64,000 nt of DNA, taken from Lycocorax pyrrhopterus obiensis (Eukaryota > Chordata > Aves > Passeriformes > Paradisaeidae). The notes below the pieces were generated by a model that was not told the DNA's origin, did not search any database, and saw only the letters and a program-made list of their open reading frames with translations. The stretch's first letter is position 1, and each line of letters starts with the position of its first letter. Positions 10,616-40,520 of the stretch are shown piece after piece. A program made the position numbers and the translations under genes. The stretch spans positions 39,053,268 to 39,117,267 of the forward strand of contig JACSVZ010000009.1 in assembly GCA_014706295.1 (NCBI GenBank), written 5' to 3'.

Positions 10616-12244
10616 GTGTGCATGTTCTTGCTGCAGGCCCTGTATCTTGCAGCATCCCAAGCAGCCCCAGCACAGCTGACAGCCAGTACCCGGCACTGGG
10701 GCTGGAAAAGCCAGATCCGCAGGGAGCACTGTGGAGTACACGGAGCTGTTCCCAACCTGCAGTCGGTGCTGTTCTAGAACACAGCACTTCACAAAGAAGA
10801 GCACAGCTACAGTGCAAAGAAGAGCTGGAGCAGGTATTTAACAGGACCATCTTCCTAACAGCCAGTAAGATGCCGAGACTCGGTGTGGCAGTGTTTGAGG
10901 GATGCAGCCCAGCTTCCACCAGCATGGCCAGAGCTGTCACTAACCATCAGCACCACAGGTTGTCTCTCTCCTCCAAGCCCTGCACTGGAAAACACTGGAG
11001 AGGTGAAAACTCCAACCAAAAACCTGACCATACACTCCACACTGAACTGCCACCTCTGCCTCTGTCCCCTCTGTCTGCAGGCCACCTCTCATCACCCTGG
11101 CCTGTCCAGACATCCCTGCTGGCCTCACCCCAAGCACCTCCACAAAGAGCCTGCCTTGCTTCCCACTTGGTTTAAATCCTGTCGCCGGCTCCATCCCGTT
11201 ATAGAAATGCAGGAGTCACACAAGGCACGGGGGACTGCAGAGCTTCAGGCAATGCCCACTATCAGTCACAGCAATGCAGCCTCTCACCCTGCAGCTGCAC
11301 TTGTCACCAGCGACCTCCACCCACCCAGCAGCTTCAGCCCACGCCCGACTCCCTTGTGCCGCTGACATCCCGCCCCTCCCGGGCTGCACCTGTGTCCCAG
11401 TCAGCCCAGTACACAGCTCACACACACACCAATTTAAAGCAAACCAAAACACATTCAGGCATTTGAATTCCTGTTACAAACTAAGAGAAAAATTCATCGG
11501 ATCCCACTTTTCCTAGTTTTTTCTCATCACATATAATTACACAATTAGAGACCTGGCAGCTGGTGCCAGCTCAGGCTGCTCTGCAGAGCTCCACACCGCG
11601 CCGTCTCTCAGCCCCAGGCAGCACCTACCCCACACACTTGGCTCCTACTCCTACATTAGCACTGTGGAATGAGGCATTCCTCTCGGCTGGAACGGGACAG
11701 GGAGGATGGGGCTGCGAGGGACGTTACGGACAGAGAGGCAGCAGAGCAGAACCTGGCAGACTTGAAGCACTGAAGGGAACCTCAGAGAAGTGTTTTACCC
11801 CAGAGAGGAAGCGTGTCCGGGTGGCTGATCACTGCCCTAAGCCTTAGATTGCCCGGGGGATTCCAAGCCTGTGAACAAAGGAGCTCTTTTCCAGGGAGGA
11901 GAGGGCACTGCCACTTCCTGGGCACTCCTCCACATGGCCTAAGGAAGGAGAGGAGCGTGTGGAGAGACCCAGGCAGAGGGAACCCTTCGGTGCCCACAGA
12001 GCCGACTTCCTCCCCGCAGGTGGGGATCCTGGAAGGGGCGGGGGGACACGGACAGGGCCGGTGCCATGTCCAGGGAGAGCCCAGCACCGCCCTGCTGCAC
12101 CTTCAGAGCCTCAGCACCTCAGAGGGACAGGGGCAGTCGCCGGGACCCGGCGGGTACAGCCCAGGGTCCCCCACGGCAGCACCTGACAGCTGACAGGCAG
12201 TAACACAACTAAAACACTCTGTGGTTTGACTTGAAAACATTCTA

Positions 12245-12250
12245 TTTAAT
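12245..12250 (-). terminator. ACVR1: Candidate ACVR1 polyadenylation signal (ATTAAA)
   Basis: The plus strand reads TTTAAT, giving ATTAAA on the transcript strand. About 20-50 bases further on the minus strand is a GT-rich stretch (TGTTTTAGTTGTGTTACTG), the usual downstream element. No AATAAA lies nearby on this strand. Cleavage would fall near 12225-12232. Confidence 0.5.
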
Positions 12251-13026
12251 TTATACAAATAACTACTAAATAGAAAAAGTAGATTAAAACAAAATAGTTA
12301 TTTTTCTGGCAGAGTTTAAATGCATATTATATAGCTTAGAAGAAATAAAATGCATTTTCCCCACAGCATTCATGACCTAATATTCTAGTTAACTCCTCCA
12401 TTGCTTTCCTTTCCCCGATCAGTAAGATGCCAGACGCAAGGTCCTGTGGGAAATGGCTATATATACGTTCCATATTCCAACTGAAAATATGGTACAGACC
12501 ACACACCTACAAATGTGAAGCACTTAAAATGTGACTATCAAGTTGTAATATGATAATACAGAAAACAATTCATGTTTCAGGTTATATTGTGTTACAAAAA
12601 CGTCTGTGTAAGAAATCATGAAAGAGGCCACATAAAAATAAGCTTTAACTTTATGCACTTATTTTACAGTTTAAAAAACTGGCAAGTGCACTAGTAATAA
12701 ATAATTTGCAAGTTTTGGATAAACAAGAAATTCCTAATGTTCAGCATTATTGTAAACATCAGTACACATGTAAAATGCAGCTAAAGTCTGACAGTTACAT
12801 TTTCAGTTTACCGAATTCCTTTCCTATTACTCAGGCAGAGATCAATGCAGGATACAGCCAATCATATTTTTGGCAAGTCATGTCGTTAAAATTAACAGTG
12901 ACAGTGCAAGTAAGGAATGCAAAGAATTCCTAGTGCAATAAAGAAGAGAAGCACAGGCAATATTGCTGATTAAAATTTACCACTTCCATGTGTTCACCCT
13001 GGGAGTGATTAGGAGAATTAAAATAA

Positions 13027-13117
13027 AATTTAAAAAAAAAAAAAAGAAAAAAGAAAAGGGAAAAAAAAAGGAAAAAAAAACTAAAAAAAAAAAAAACCAA
13101 ACAAAAAAAAAAGAAAA
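13027..13117. repeat. A-rich low-complexity tract (poly-U-rich in ACVR1 3' UTR)
   Basis: About 90 bases of nearly pure A with scattered G and C on the plus strand. If the 3' UTR extends to about 12225, the ACVR1 transcript carries this as an interrupted U-rich tract about 275 nt after the stop codon. It could be the decayed tail of an old insertion or a simple repeat. The frame across it is not a gene. Confidence 0.85.
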
Positions 13118-13390
13118 AAGCTGTTCAAAGCCATTGTTTAATGCCCTGATCTTGTCTTAGGATTTCTCTGTCTTCCTTCAGGCCACTACCTCAGCCACAG
13201 CACATCCAGCCGAGTCCTCAGCGCTCGCCCAGGTGTGGTCCGAGCAGTCCGGACGTCCCGGGGTCCCCCAGCTGCTCCCCAGAACTCCCACTCCAAGCAG
13301 CCCTTGGGGACCAGGGGTATGAACTGCCTGGCCAGAGCCCTCTGGGCCAGCCAAGTGCCTTCCTGTCAGGAGAGCACCATGAGGAGAGGG

Positions 13391-32020
<18,630 letters not shown>

Positions 32021-35000
32021 AACTCCATCAACCACCCTGGAGCTGCAGAAAGGAGAGACATGAGAGCTCTGTATGCTTCCACTGCTGTCTAAAAATGCAA
32101 CCACCCCAAAATCAGCATTTAGCAACGCGTTTCATCAATTCTTTACTCAAAACACAACCCAAGGTTGATTGGTCTCCTTTTTAACTTTGTCTTGTTTCCC
32201 AAGTAATTTCCTTCACTTACAAAATTCATGCATTTACTGCAACTTCTTTTTAGATTCACAGAGACATCACGTGCAACTACTGTGTAGATAGAGAAGCTTG
32301 TAGTAGGGAAATATGAACCCTCCCAGTGCCAAGCAGGAATGTAATACAGATGATACATTCTTTGAACCAGTTATTAGAAAGTTAAATTATTGTGAACTGA
32401 GAAGGTGGTCTGTAAAACTGTATTATCTGGGCTTTGAGGGGAAACAGAAAATACCTTCACCAGAAAACTCAGAATAACTTCCATTAACCAGCAAAAACCA
32501 TTGCTCGACGGCAAGAAGAAGATTAAGATGTATTTAAGGAAGATGCTGCTCTCTGAAGAGTAATTTCCCAGTTTAAGTTGCTTCTCCAAGGATTTTCCTT
32601 TTGATGGCCCAAGTCCATTTCCCTGCTGCTGAAGACAGGTAACTACACCTTCTGCAACAGTTCAGGCTGATTCCAGAATAAAGCAGAGGCACATGCTCCC
32701 TCTAAAACAGGAAATGAAGGAGTGAATTCACCTTTTTATTTCCAATCTTTGACATGATACTTGGTTTTTACAAGAAAATAACAGACCACTCTTTACTCCA
32801 CCTTTTACTGTGAAACAAGGCTTCTGAAAAGAAACCTTTCTGCAGTTTCTTAAACTCAGTTCTCTCAGGATTTAACGGAACAGACAGGGTTGGTGACTCA
32901 GAATGGTTTGTCTGTCCTGTGCTGGTTGGTTCCCACAGAGACTCTCTGGCCTAGTCACATGCCACAAAATTCCAGTCAAAAGCAGCAGCAAGCAGTAGGT
33001 GCAAACCAAGGTTCCTCTCCTTGACAAGACACTGAGCCATTACCATGCTCCTTACATGCAGGTATTTGTCTTCATTTTTCAGATTTAATTCTAGTGAAGG
33101 AGATGAAAATCAAAAATAAATCTGATATTGCCATTTTCCTTTCAGATCTCTTCTGTCGTGCCTTTTCAAATCATTAGCACTTCTTAAGTGCTCAGTGATG
33201 AAAGCCAAGCCATTACCTCTGTATTTATTTCCTGACATGGATTTGTTTTCAGTAATTGATTCGTCATCAGTTAAAATGATCATAAATTTCTGACCCCAAG
33301 CATGCAGTTTTTGCCTTCACAGAAAGGCCCAGGCAGCGCTGACCACCTCACCTCCCAGAGCAACACTCTCCCTTCCAAACACCCATTCCCCAAGGAACCC
33401 TCCCTTATTTGTCCTTGATACACCCCAAGGCATCCTTAACACGTGCCAATATCTAACCTTCAACAATCATGCTGGAAACAAGATCAAATGAAGTTAAACA
33501 GCACGAGCAGGGAGCAGTCCATGTAGGAAGTTTAAAGCAGCGAGCTCTCCCAAAGAACCATTAGCGGCTCAATGCTCCAGATCAGCTCCAAGGGGTGCGC
33601 TGCTCCCAAGGCAGGTGGTGTCGGACACAAGCAGGACACAAGGGCGGCCGGGGCCCTCAGGCTCTGCGTGCTGCCTTCGGCAAAACAGCCTGGAGCAGCC
33701 CCTTCCTGGCTCCGTGCCTGCTAACTCAGCAAGTCTGGACACAGGTGGCTCCTGGGACCTGCCCTCTTTCTTTCCACGCACTGACAGCTCAGAGACCCAA
33801 AGCCACCCCAGGTGCTCCATGGATGGGAGCAGGGGGAGCACTCCAGGGACCCCCAGCAGGAAGGGGTCCCCCAGGAGAGCCCTTCAGACAGCGGGGACAC
33901 CCAGCTCGAGGAAAAGGCACTTTAAAAAGGCAAAAACTGAGTTTAACACTGCTGGGCAGGTTCAGAGGTTAACCAGCAGCACCAGCAGCTGCTCGGGCAT
34001 AGCCAGCTCTTCCACAGGTAACTCAGGGCTGCAGCCTTCGGGCCCAGTTCAAACCAGCATGGGTTGTTTTGTGCTGGTGGGAGCCGTCGCACCTCTGCAA
34101 CACGTGGGGCGGCCCCGAAACCCCTCACCCCGCGACCTCCCCTCAGCAGGGCATCTGCCCTTGGCCACTCCAGCCCTTCTCCTGCCATTCTCTCCGGCTG
34201 AGGGAGAGCACGAGGGCCCTGCAGCGAGCCCAGAGCCGCTCTCCCAGGAAAGGAGGCTGAGCACACGAACTGGCAGCTGGCTACAGCGCGGGGACTGAAG
34301 ATACAGCAAGCACACAACCGTCCAAACACCGGCAAAACGCTGCAGTTGCATGTACTGATACGGTGTCCGTTCAAGCAGTTTATTTGAGTTCCCAAAAATA
34401 AAGAAACAAGCCCCTGCCCTGTATTTCTCAGAGGGAGGATGAGGATGGAAATCAGACCCACACCCCCACAAAGAGGCAAACAAACCATATTGGACTTTTA
34501 ACAGATTTCATGCATTTCACAGCATGCATGGTCCTCCCAAGGAAAAAGCCTGATACTTCAGTTTAAACCCTGCTTCTATGAAACTGTTCTTGCAGCCATT
34601 CATTTTCCGAAAAGCCTCAAGGAACACCTCGTCTGCTGTTGCTGAGAAGAGCTGTACACACTTGCAGCAGCCTATAACACACCCACCCATGTGTCCTCAC
34701 TGCCAATCCAAAGCCTGCACCACGTTCCTGCAGCCCAGGACACTCTGGGGCTTCTGGCAGGGGCCCACAGCCCTCAGCACGGCCCAGCCACACCACCTCG
34801 ACCGGGTCAGCTGCGGTGGGAAACTGGAGGAGGGAAGGAGCTGGGAGGGAGACTCTGACCCTTACAAAATACTAATTTTCCCTCAAAAAATTATTTGAGA
34901 ACATGAGTTCAAAGCTGTTGTTCCCACTGCTTAAAAAAAATTACTTTTTCAAAGCAATTAATGCACATACATAAGCACCAAAGTCTGGTTCTAGTGACAT

Positions 35001-35361
35001 CAGCAAGCACACTCCTTCCAGTTACTGCTTGTTTAGAGAGAAAGAAAATATACATTTTAATGTAAGGAACAAAACATTCTTTAATATATCCCCACAGAAA
35101 ACTGCTATGGATTTAAAGATCCATGAGTTACCCAGTTACTATCTAGTGTTTGAATTCACAAGAACTTTTTTCCCAAAGGAAGGGTTGGGATTTAACCCAG
35201 ATAAATAAAGAGGAATTAACAAGCAACCAGCAAAAAATACACAAAAGGTATTTTCCTTTCTAAACAAAAGGATGTTTGCTGTTCGACTGGAGCTGCTGGC
35301 CGTGCCCTATGGAACCGCAGCACAGCGGCAAGAGCCACTAGAGGGCATTGGGAACATGGGC

Positions 35362-35528
35362 AGGGATCCCAGCGCTCAGCATACAGGGGTCCAGCGATCC
35401 CAGTGCTCCCTGACACACTCCACACACAGGGATGCAGGCATGCCAGGGATCCGAGTGCTGTGTGCTGCTCTCCATACCCACAGAGGCAGGGATCCCAGCA
35501 TCCCATGCCATACTCCACATGCAGCAGT
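35362..35528. repeat. Degenerate tandem repeat, about four units of 27-55 bp
   Basis: Four blocks begin with variants of 'gggatcccag' (at about 35363, 35394, 35446 and 35490) and run on through 'tgct', 'ccacac/ccatac' and 'cagg' motifs. Unit lengths vary and identity is moderate, so this is an old, decayed tandem array. Confidence 0.55.
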
Positions 35529-37744
35529 ACTGTAGCACAGGGCAGAGCTGCAGGCAGGACACTGTGTCTGAGCTTCCGCCACATACAGGGAAAAGTGGAT
35601 CATTTGGGTTTAACCTCCTCCTGCAAAAGCACATTATCATTGGAAAACCAGAACTTGCTATCGATGGAAAAGTCTCTTTCAAAGTGGCAGGTCCCAGATT
35701 TCCAAACAAATCTGCCATGTGGTGCAGGCAAGGAAGGGACCCTGGCTCCTGGGCAGGCCAGCATCCACTCCGAGGCCAGCTTTGGATTCTGAAGGAGGAG
35801 TCCTTTAAACTAGCTTTGGAAGTCCAAATGAACAATAAGCCAAGCACAAAGCAGATGTAACACTTGGTGAAGACACCCAACATAACACAGAAACACACAA
35901 CTGGCTTAGGTAACGGAGTCGATAGAATCCTTATGGTTTGTAGTCATAAAGTCCCAAGATTGCAAAACCCACCCTGAAACCTCAATGCCTGTTCCACTTT
36001 CACAGCTAATGTTGCTCTCTCTCTTCTTCCTAAGAAAACTGTCTGTGTCCTGTCAAATTGCTCCTGTATGGCCTGACAGCAATGTGGGGTGAAGTTCTGT
36101 ACTGGGACTGTCGGGACAGTGGCAGCAAAAAGCCACAGTGGAGAGAAGAACCAGTTCAGACAACCCAAAACACCACAAGGACCCCCGCAGGCATCGGCTG
36201 CCGGGAAATGGCCTTTAGTCCCCAGTGCCACCACTGAGCACAGACCGCGCCAGACAGAGTGAGCCCATTAGCGCAGAACCTTCAGGTTGCATTTCATCTC
36301 CATATGACACAGACATGGGAACATGAACCATGAGAGCAGCTCAGACTTTCCGGATGAGATCAGAAGCACCCAGATATCGCTGACAGTCCCAGTGGCCCCC
36401 TGCCAAGAGCCCAAGGGCTGTACATATTTTGCATGTACCTCACCAGATTCCTATCAAAAGAAAACATCCATAATACTGGATCACAGTTGTGCCATCCACA
36501 ACAGCCACACACCAGCTGAATTCATCAACTGCTGTGTCTTCAGAAGGAGAAATGTGCATTTAAAAGCAGTAATTCACAGCTTGCTCTTTAATTGAAGCAC
36601 ACACAAAGGAGATGCAATCCCCAAGCAGCCCCACAAAGGCATTCCTTGCCTCGGAGAGCAACAACCTTGGGCAGTCCTTTCTAATGGTCTAAACTTGGTT
36701 GCCAGAATTCAGAAGATGGAAGCCAGCCACCAACTCCATTTGGTACCCACCTGCAAATGCACAAGGCACACATCCACACATCGCAGCGCCAAAAATGTGT
36801 AAAGTGCCACCCAGAAAGACCAAATGTCTCAGATTCAAGTGACCACAAACATGGAGAGAGTGAAGGATGGGATACTGGTTCTTCTGTCCTTGTGTACAAA
36901 GCAAAATCACAGCACTGCTGGCTAAGAATAAAACCACCACACGAAAGGCAGCTACACAGTGTAAAGTGTCCTGGATGTTTCTCCCGGTCAGTAACTCTGA
37001 CATGTTCACAAAGAGCCAATCCCTTGGTTTTAAAAGGAAGAGGTAGCAAAGCACGAGCGTCACATATAAAAATAAACCCCTGCTCGCTCTCCCTCCTGGC
37101 ACATACAAGTACGGGTCCATGTGCTGCCCGTGCTGGAGCCCACAGCTCCAGCTGATACACCAACTGCAGGAATGGCCTGGCATGGGACAAGACACTCACA
37201 GTGACACAGTGGGGGGAACAGACACATGACAACACAGGGCAACACAACCACTTATCCCAGAAAGAAAAAAGCCTTTACTAGGCAAAGGAGTGGGCCAGAA
37301 GCAGCACCAGCCCCTTCCTGAGCAGCGTGGGGAAGGCACAATCACACACAGCCTCTCCTTTAGCAGAGGGGAGGGCAGGGGCTCTCATGCAACCCCTGGG
37401 GAACAAGCAGATCGGCTGAAGGCCCAGAACGCACAAGTAGCACAAAAGAGACCAAAAGTAATTAGTCAGCTTCCCCATGCAGGGCAACTGGGGAGCAGGG
37501 GGACTTCTGAACTTGTATGTGGGCTGGAGCCAACGGTCTACTCAACCAGACAGCGTGCTGAGTCCCACACCTGGGTCACCCCAGGCAGTGCTCCATGCTG
37601 GGCCAGAGCAGCTGGAAAGCTGGGAAAGGCCCTGGGAGTGCTGGTCAAAGTGGCTGAACATGAGCCAAGGTGTGCTCAGGTGGGCAAGAAGGCCAAGGGC
37701 ACCTGGCTTGTATCAGCCCTAGTGTGACCAGCAAGACCAGAGCA

Positions 37745-38282
37745 GTGCCCACCCCCTGTACTGGTTCTGCTGAGGCACCTCAAATCCTGGAGGCAGTTCT
37801 GGGACCCGCTCAACAAAAAGACATTGAGGGGCTGGAGTGTGTCCAGGGAACGGAACAGAGCTGGGGAAGGGACTGGAGCACCAGGAGTGGCTGAGGGAGC
37901 TGGGGGAATCCAGCATGGAGAAAAGGAGCTCAGGGGGGACCTTGTGGCTCTGCACAACTCCCTGACAGGAGGGGGTAGCCAGGGAGTGTTGGGCTCTGCT
38001 CCTAGGGAACAAGGACAGGACAAGAGGAAATAGCATCCAGCTGTGCCAGGGGAGGCTCAGGTTGGATACTGGGGAAAATTCCTTCATGGAAAGGGTTGTC
38101 CAGCCTTGGCACAGGCTGCCTGGCACTGTCCAGGGCAGTGGTGGAGTCCCCATCCCTGGAAGGATTTAAAAGCTGTGTGGATGTGGCACACTGGATTAGT
38201 GGTGGCCTTGGCAGTGCTGGAAGAATGGTTTAACTTCATGATCTTAGAAGGCTTTTCCAACACAAACCATTCAGTGATTCCA
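37745..38282 (+). mobile_element. CR1 LINE 3' fragment (about 540 bp, longest here)
   Basis: Sense CR1 containing in order 'ggaagggactggagcacc', 'catggagaaaaggagctcag', 'ctctgcacaactccctgaca', 'ggaggctcaggttggatact', 'cagtggtggagtccccatcc', 'ctggaaggatttaaaagc', and the tail 'ccattcagtgattcc'. It lies opposite to ACVR1 transcription. It covers only the 3' end and has no intact reverse transcriptase. Confidence 0.93.
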
Positions 38283-39865
38283 TGTGGGCAGCAGAACCTC
38301 CCTGTGGCTGCAGGAGACAGAACACAGCAGGCTCTTGCCCCACTGTAGAAGCTTAGGCTGTGTGGAGGTATTGCATCAGTACAGGGGTCTTAGGCAACCC
38401 ACTGACAGATGGCTTACTCAAGCAATGAAGCAAGCACAGACACCTTTAAATTGATCTGCAACTTCCCAGTGCCTTTGAAGCCGCATGTGTATCTTTCCGT
38501 ATCATTTGCTGCCTTGCAGGGTAAATAAATTCACCAGGACGCAACTATCAAGGATTAGCATTGCCCCACACAACAGCTTTCCCCTGCAGAGCCTGCATAC
38601 AGCAACGTCCCTTAAAAGGGATTCACAAAGTCACTGTCTATGGGTCACTGACCATGCCACTGCTGGGAGCACCTGGAAAGCGAGGTGTGCAATTCCACAT
38701 GGGCAGAGAACCAGCACACAATGAACACAGAGCGGTTTGCAGGTCCATGAGCCACTCAAGGGAATGCTCAGGTTCAGGTTTCACCTCACACGAACGTGCC
38801 CAAGGCACTGCACAGGTATCTGCTCAAGACACTTAGATACACATGAATTACTGCGGGTTCTCACATATTTCACATATAAACAAAGGTGTTATTTTATTAT
38901 GCTACACATTTCCTTGCTGTACAGGTATTCTCACATGGCACACAGACAGCTCCTACCAGAGGGGAACATTGCATTCTGTAACTACCAGGAAAAAGGCTCC
39001 ACTGCACAGCTGCAAAGCTCCTTGGACACTTTCCCTGTCAGACACAAGTCATAGCTATAGACAACCTTGAATACCACTCTGCCAAGGCCATTCTAGATGC
39101 CCACAAAGTGAGGAAGATCCCCATCAACATCTGGTGACTTCATCTGTGCTGAGGACTGGGGCTTAGGAGGCAAGCAGAGCACCCCTGCACATCCTGCTGC
39201 CGGACACAGCACTTTTCCCCTGGAATGGTTCTCTCTCCAAAGACAGTATACTCTCACATCTCAGCACAGAACTGCCAATGAAGATACAAACTCTATCCAA
39301 ACAGAACACCTGGATTTATCCAGCAGCTGTGAGTAAGTCCCAAAACACAAATACTTTCACCTGAGAGATTATCAGGAATTGCCTGTAAAAGCTGTTTCTG
39401 AGTAGCTTAGGAAAAAAAGATTAAAATAACCACACAAACCCAAAATGCACCCAGTAACAGTGACTTACTTTTAACTTACTCAAAACCTACCTCTCCAAGC
39501 CTTGGCCTGCTTTCCTCCAGCCAGCACTACAGTGTTTATTCCAGATGTTATCTGTGCAGTGTGTGATGACAGAGCTCAGGGAGGAACACACAACTTGCAG
39601 GCATTCCAGGATTGCCCATCACACACTGCTCCTGTTGTATCCTGGTCTGTCCTGACAGGGGGAAAACGAGGATGGGCACAAACACTCAGCCCCACTCCCA
39701 TGTGCACAGCAAGGGCACAGTCTGGTACAGCACCAGTCAGTATCACCGGGATTTGGTTCCGCAGCGCCTGCGGACCAGCGCAAGGCACCGCAGAGCCCAT
39801 CCAGGCGCAGCCCCAGCGCGCTGCCATGGCCTGAGCAGCACCTGACCCCAACAGCCCCGCAGTGA

Positions 39866-40520
39866 AAACACAGTGCCAGCCCCCGGGGAACCCGCAGCGC
39901 CTGCATCCCCCTGCTAAACACAGTGCCAGCCCCCGGGGAACCCGCAGGGCCTGCATCACCCATGCTAAACACAGTGCCAGCCCCCGGGGAACCCGCAGGG
40001 CCTGCATCCCCATGCTAAACACAGTGCCAGCCCCCGGGGAACCCGCAGGGTCTGCATCCCCCTGCTAAACACAGTGCCAGCCCCCGGGGAACCCGCAGCG
40101 CCTGCATCACCCATGCTAAACACAGTGCCAGCCCCCGGGGAACCCGCAGGGCCTGCATCCCCATGCTAAACACAGTGCCAGCCCCCGGGGAACCCGCAGC
40201 GCCTGCATCACCCTGCTAAACACAGTGCCAGCCCCCGGGGAACCCGCAGGGCCTGCATCCCCCTGCTAAATACAGTGCCAGCCCCCGGGGAACCCGCAGG
40301 GCCTGCATCACCCTGCTAAACACAGTGCCAGCCCCCGGGGAACCCGCAGGGCCTGCATCCCCATGCTAAACACAGTGCCAGCCCCCGGGGAACCCGCAGG
40401 GCCTGCATCCCCATGCTAAACACAGTGCCAGCCCCCGGGGAACCCACAGCGCCTGCATCCCCCTGCTAAACACAGTGCCAGCCCCCGGGGAACCCACAGC
40501 GCCTGCATCACCCCCCTGCT
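39866..40520. repeat. 50-bp GC-rich minisatellite, 13 copies, in ACVR1 5' intron
   Basis: Units contain AACACAGTGCCAGCCCCCGG, GGAACCCGCAGGGCCTGCAT, then CCCCATGCT or a variant. Starts at 39866, 39916, 39966, 40016, 40066, 40118, 40168, 40218, 40268, 40318, 40368, 40418 and 40468 show a period of 50 bp (one of 52). Copies differ at a few diagnostic positions (agcgcc/agggcc, atcacc/atcccc, ccgcag/ccacag), in a mosaic rather than a gradient. Each unit holds the palindrome CCCCGGGG. Confidence 0.96.

Larger units (their letters stand above)
4311..12224. other. Intergenic region between ACVR1 (3' end) and ACVR1C (5' end)
   Basis: About 8 kb separate the inferred ACVR1 polyadenylation site from the ACVR1C promoter. 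The stretch holds CR1 fragments at 4497-4721, 9138-9312 and 10465-10615, a (TA)n run at 5694-5713, a small CpG-rich patch at 7445-7640 and an LTR-like segment near 8375-8645. I see no exon with recognisable coding content and no RNA gene. The longer frames (for example 7272-7868 minus and 10618-11175 plus) overlap CpG-rich or repeat sequence and match no domain I know. Confidence 0.7.
12225..13390 (-). other. ACVR1: ACVR1 3' untranslated region (inferred)
   Basis: The stretch from the stop codon (13391-13393) to an inferred cleavage site near 12225 is AT-rich with no CR1 insertion, in contrast to the flank beyond it. Its length of about 1.2 kb is similar to the mammalian ACVR1 3' UTR as I recall it. 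It contains a roughly 90-base T-rich tract in transcript sense (13027-13117). The end is inferred from the polyadenylation motif, not from transcript data. Confidence 0.6.

Noticed and set aside
33615..34298. A 227-codon plus-strand frame in the ACVR1 5' intron
   Set aside because: No recognisable domain, biased Ser/Pro/Gly content and overlapping frames of similar length on the other strand; best explained by GC content.
39576..40068. Frames reading through the 50-bp minisatellite
   Set aside because: Repetitive products of the tandem array, present on both strands, with no start context or splice support.
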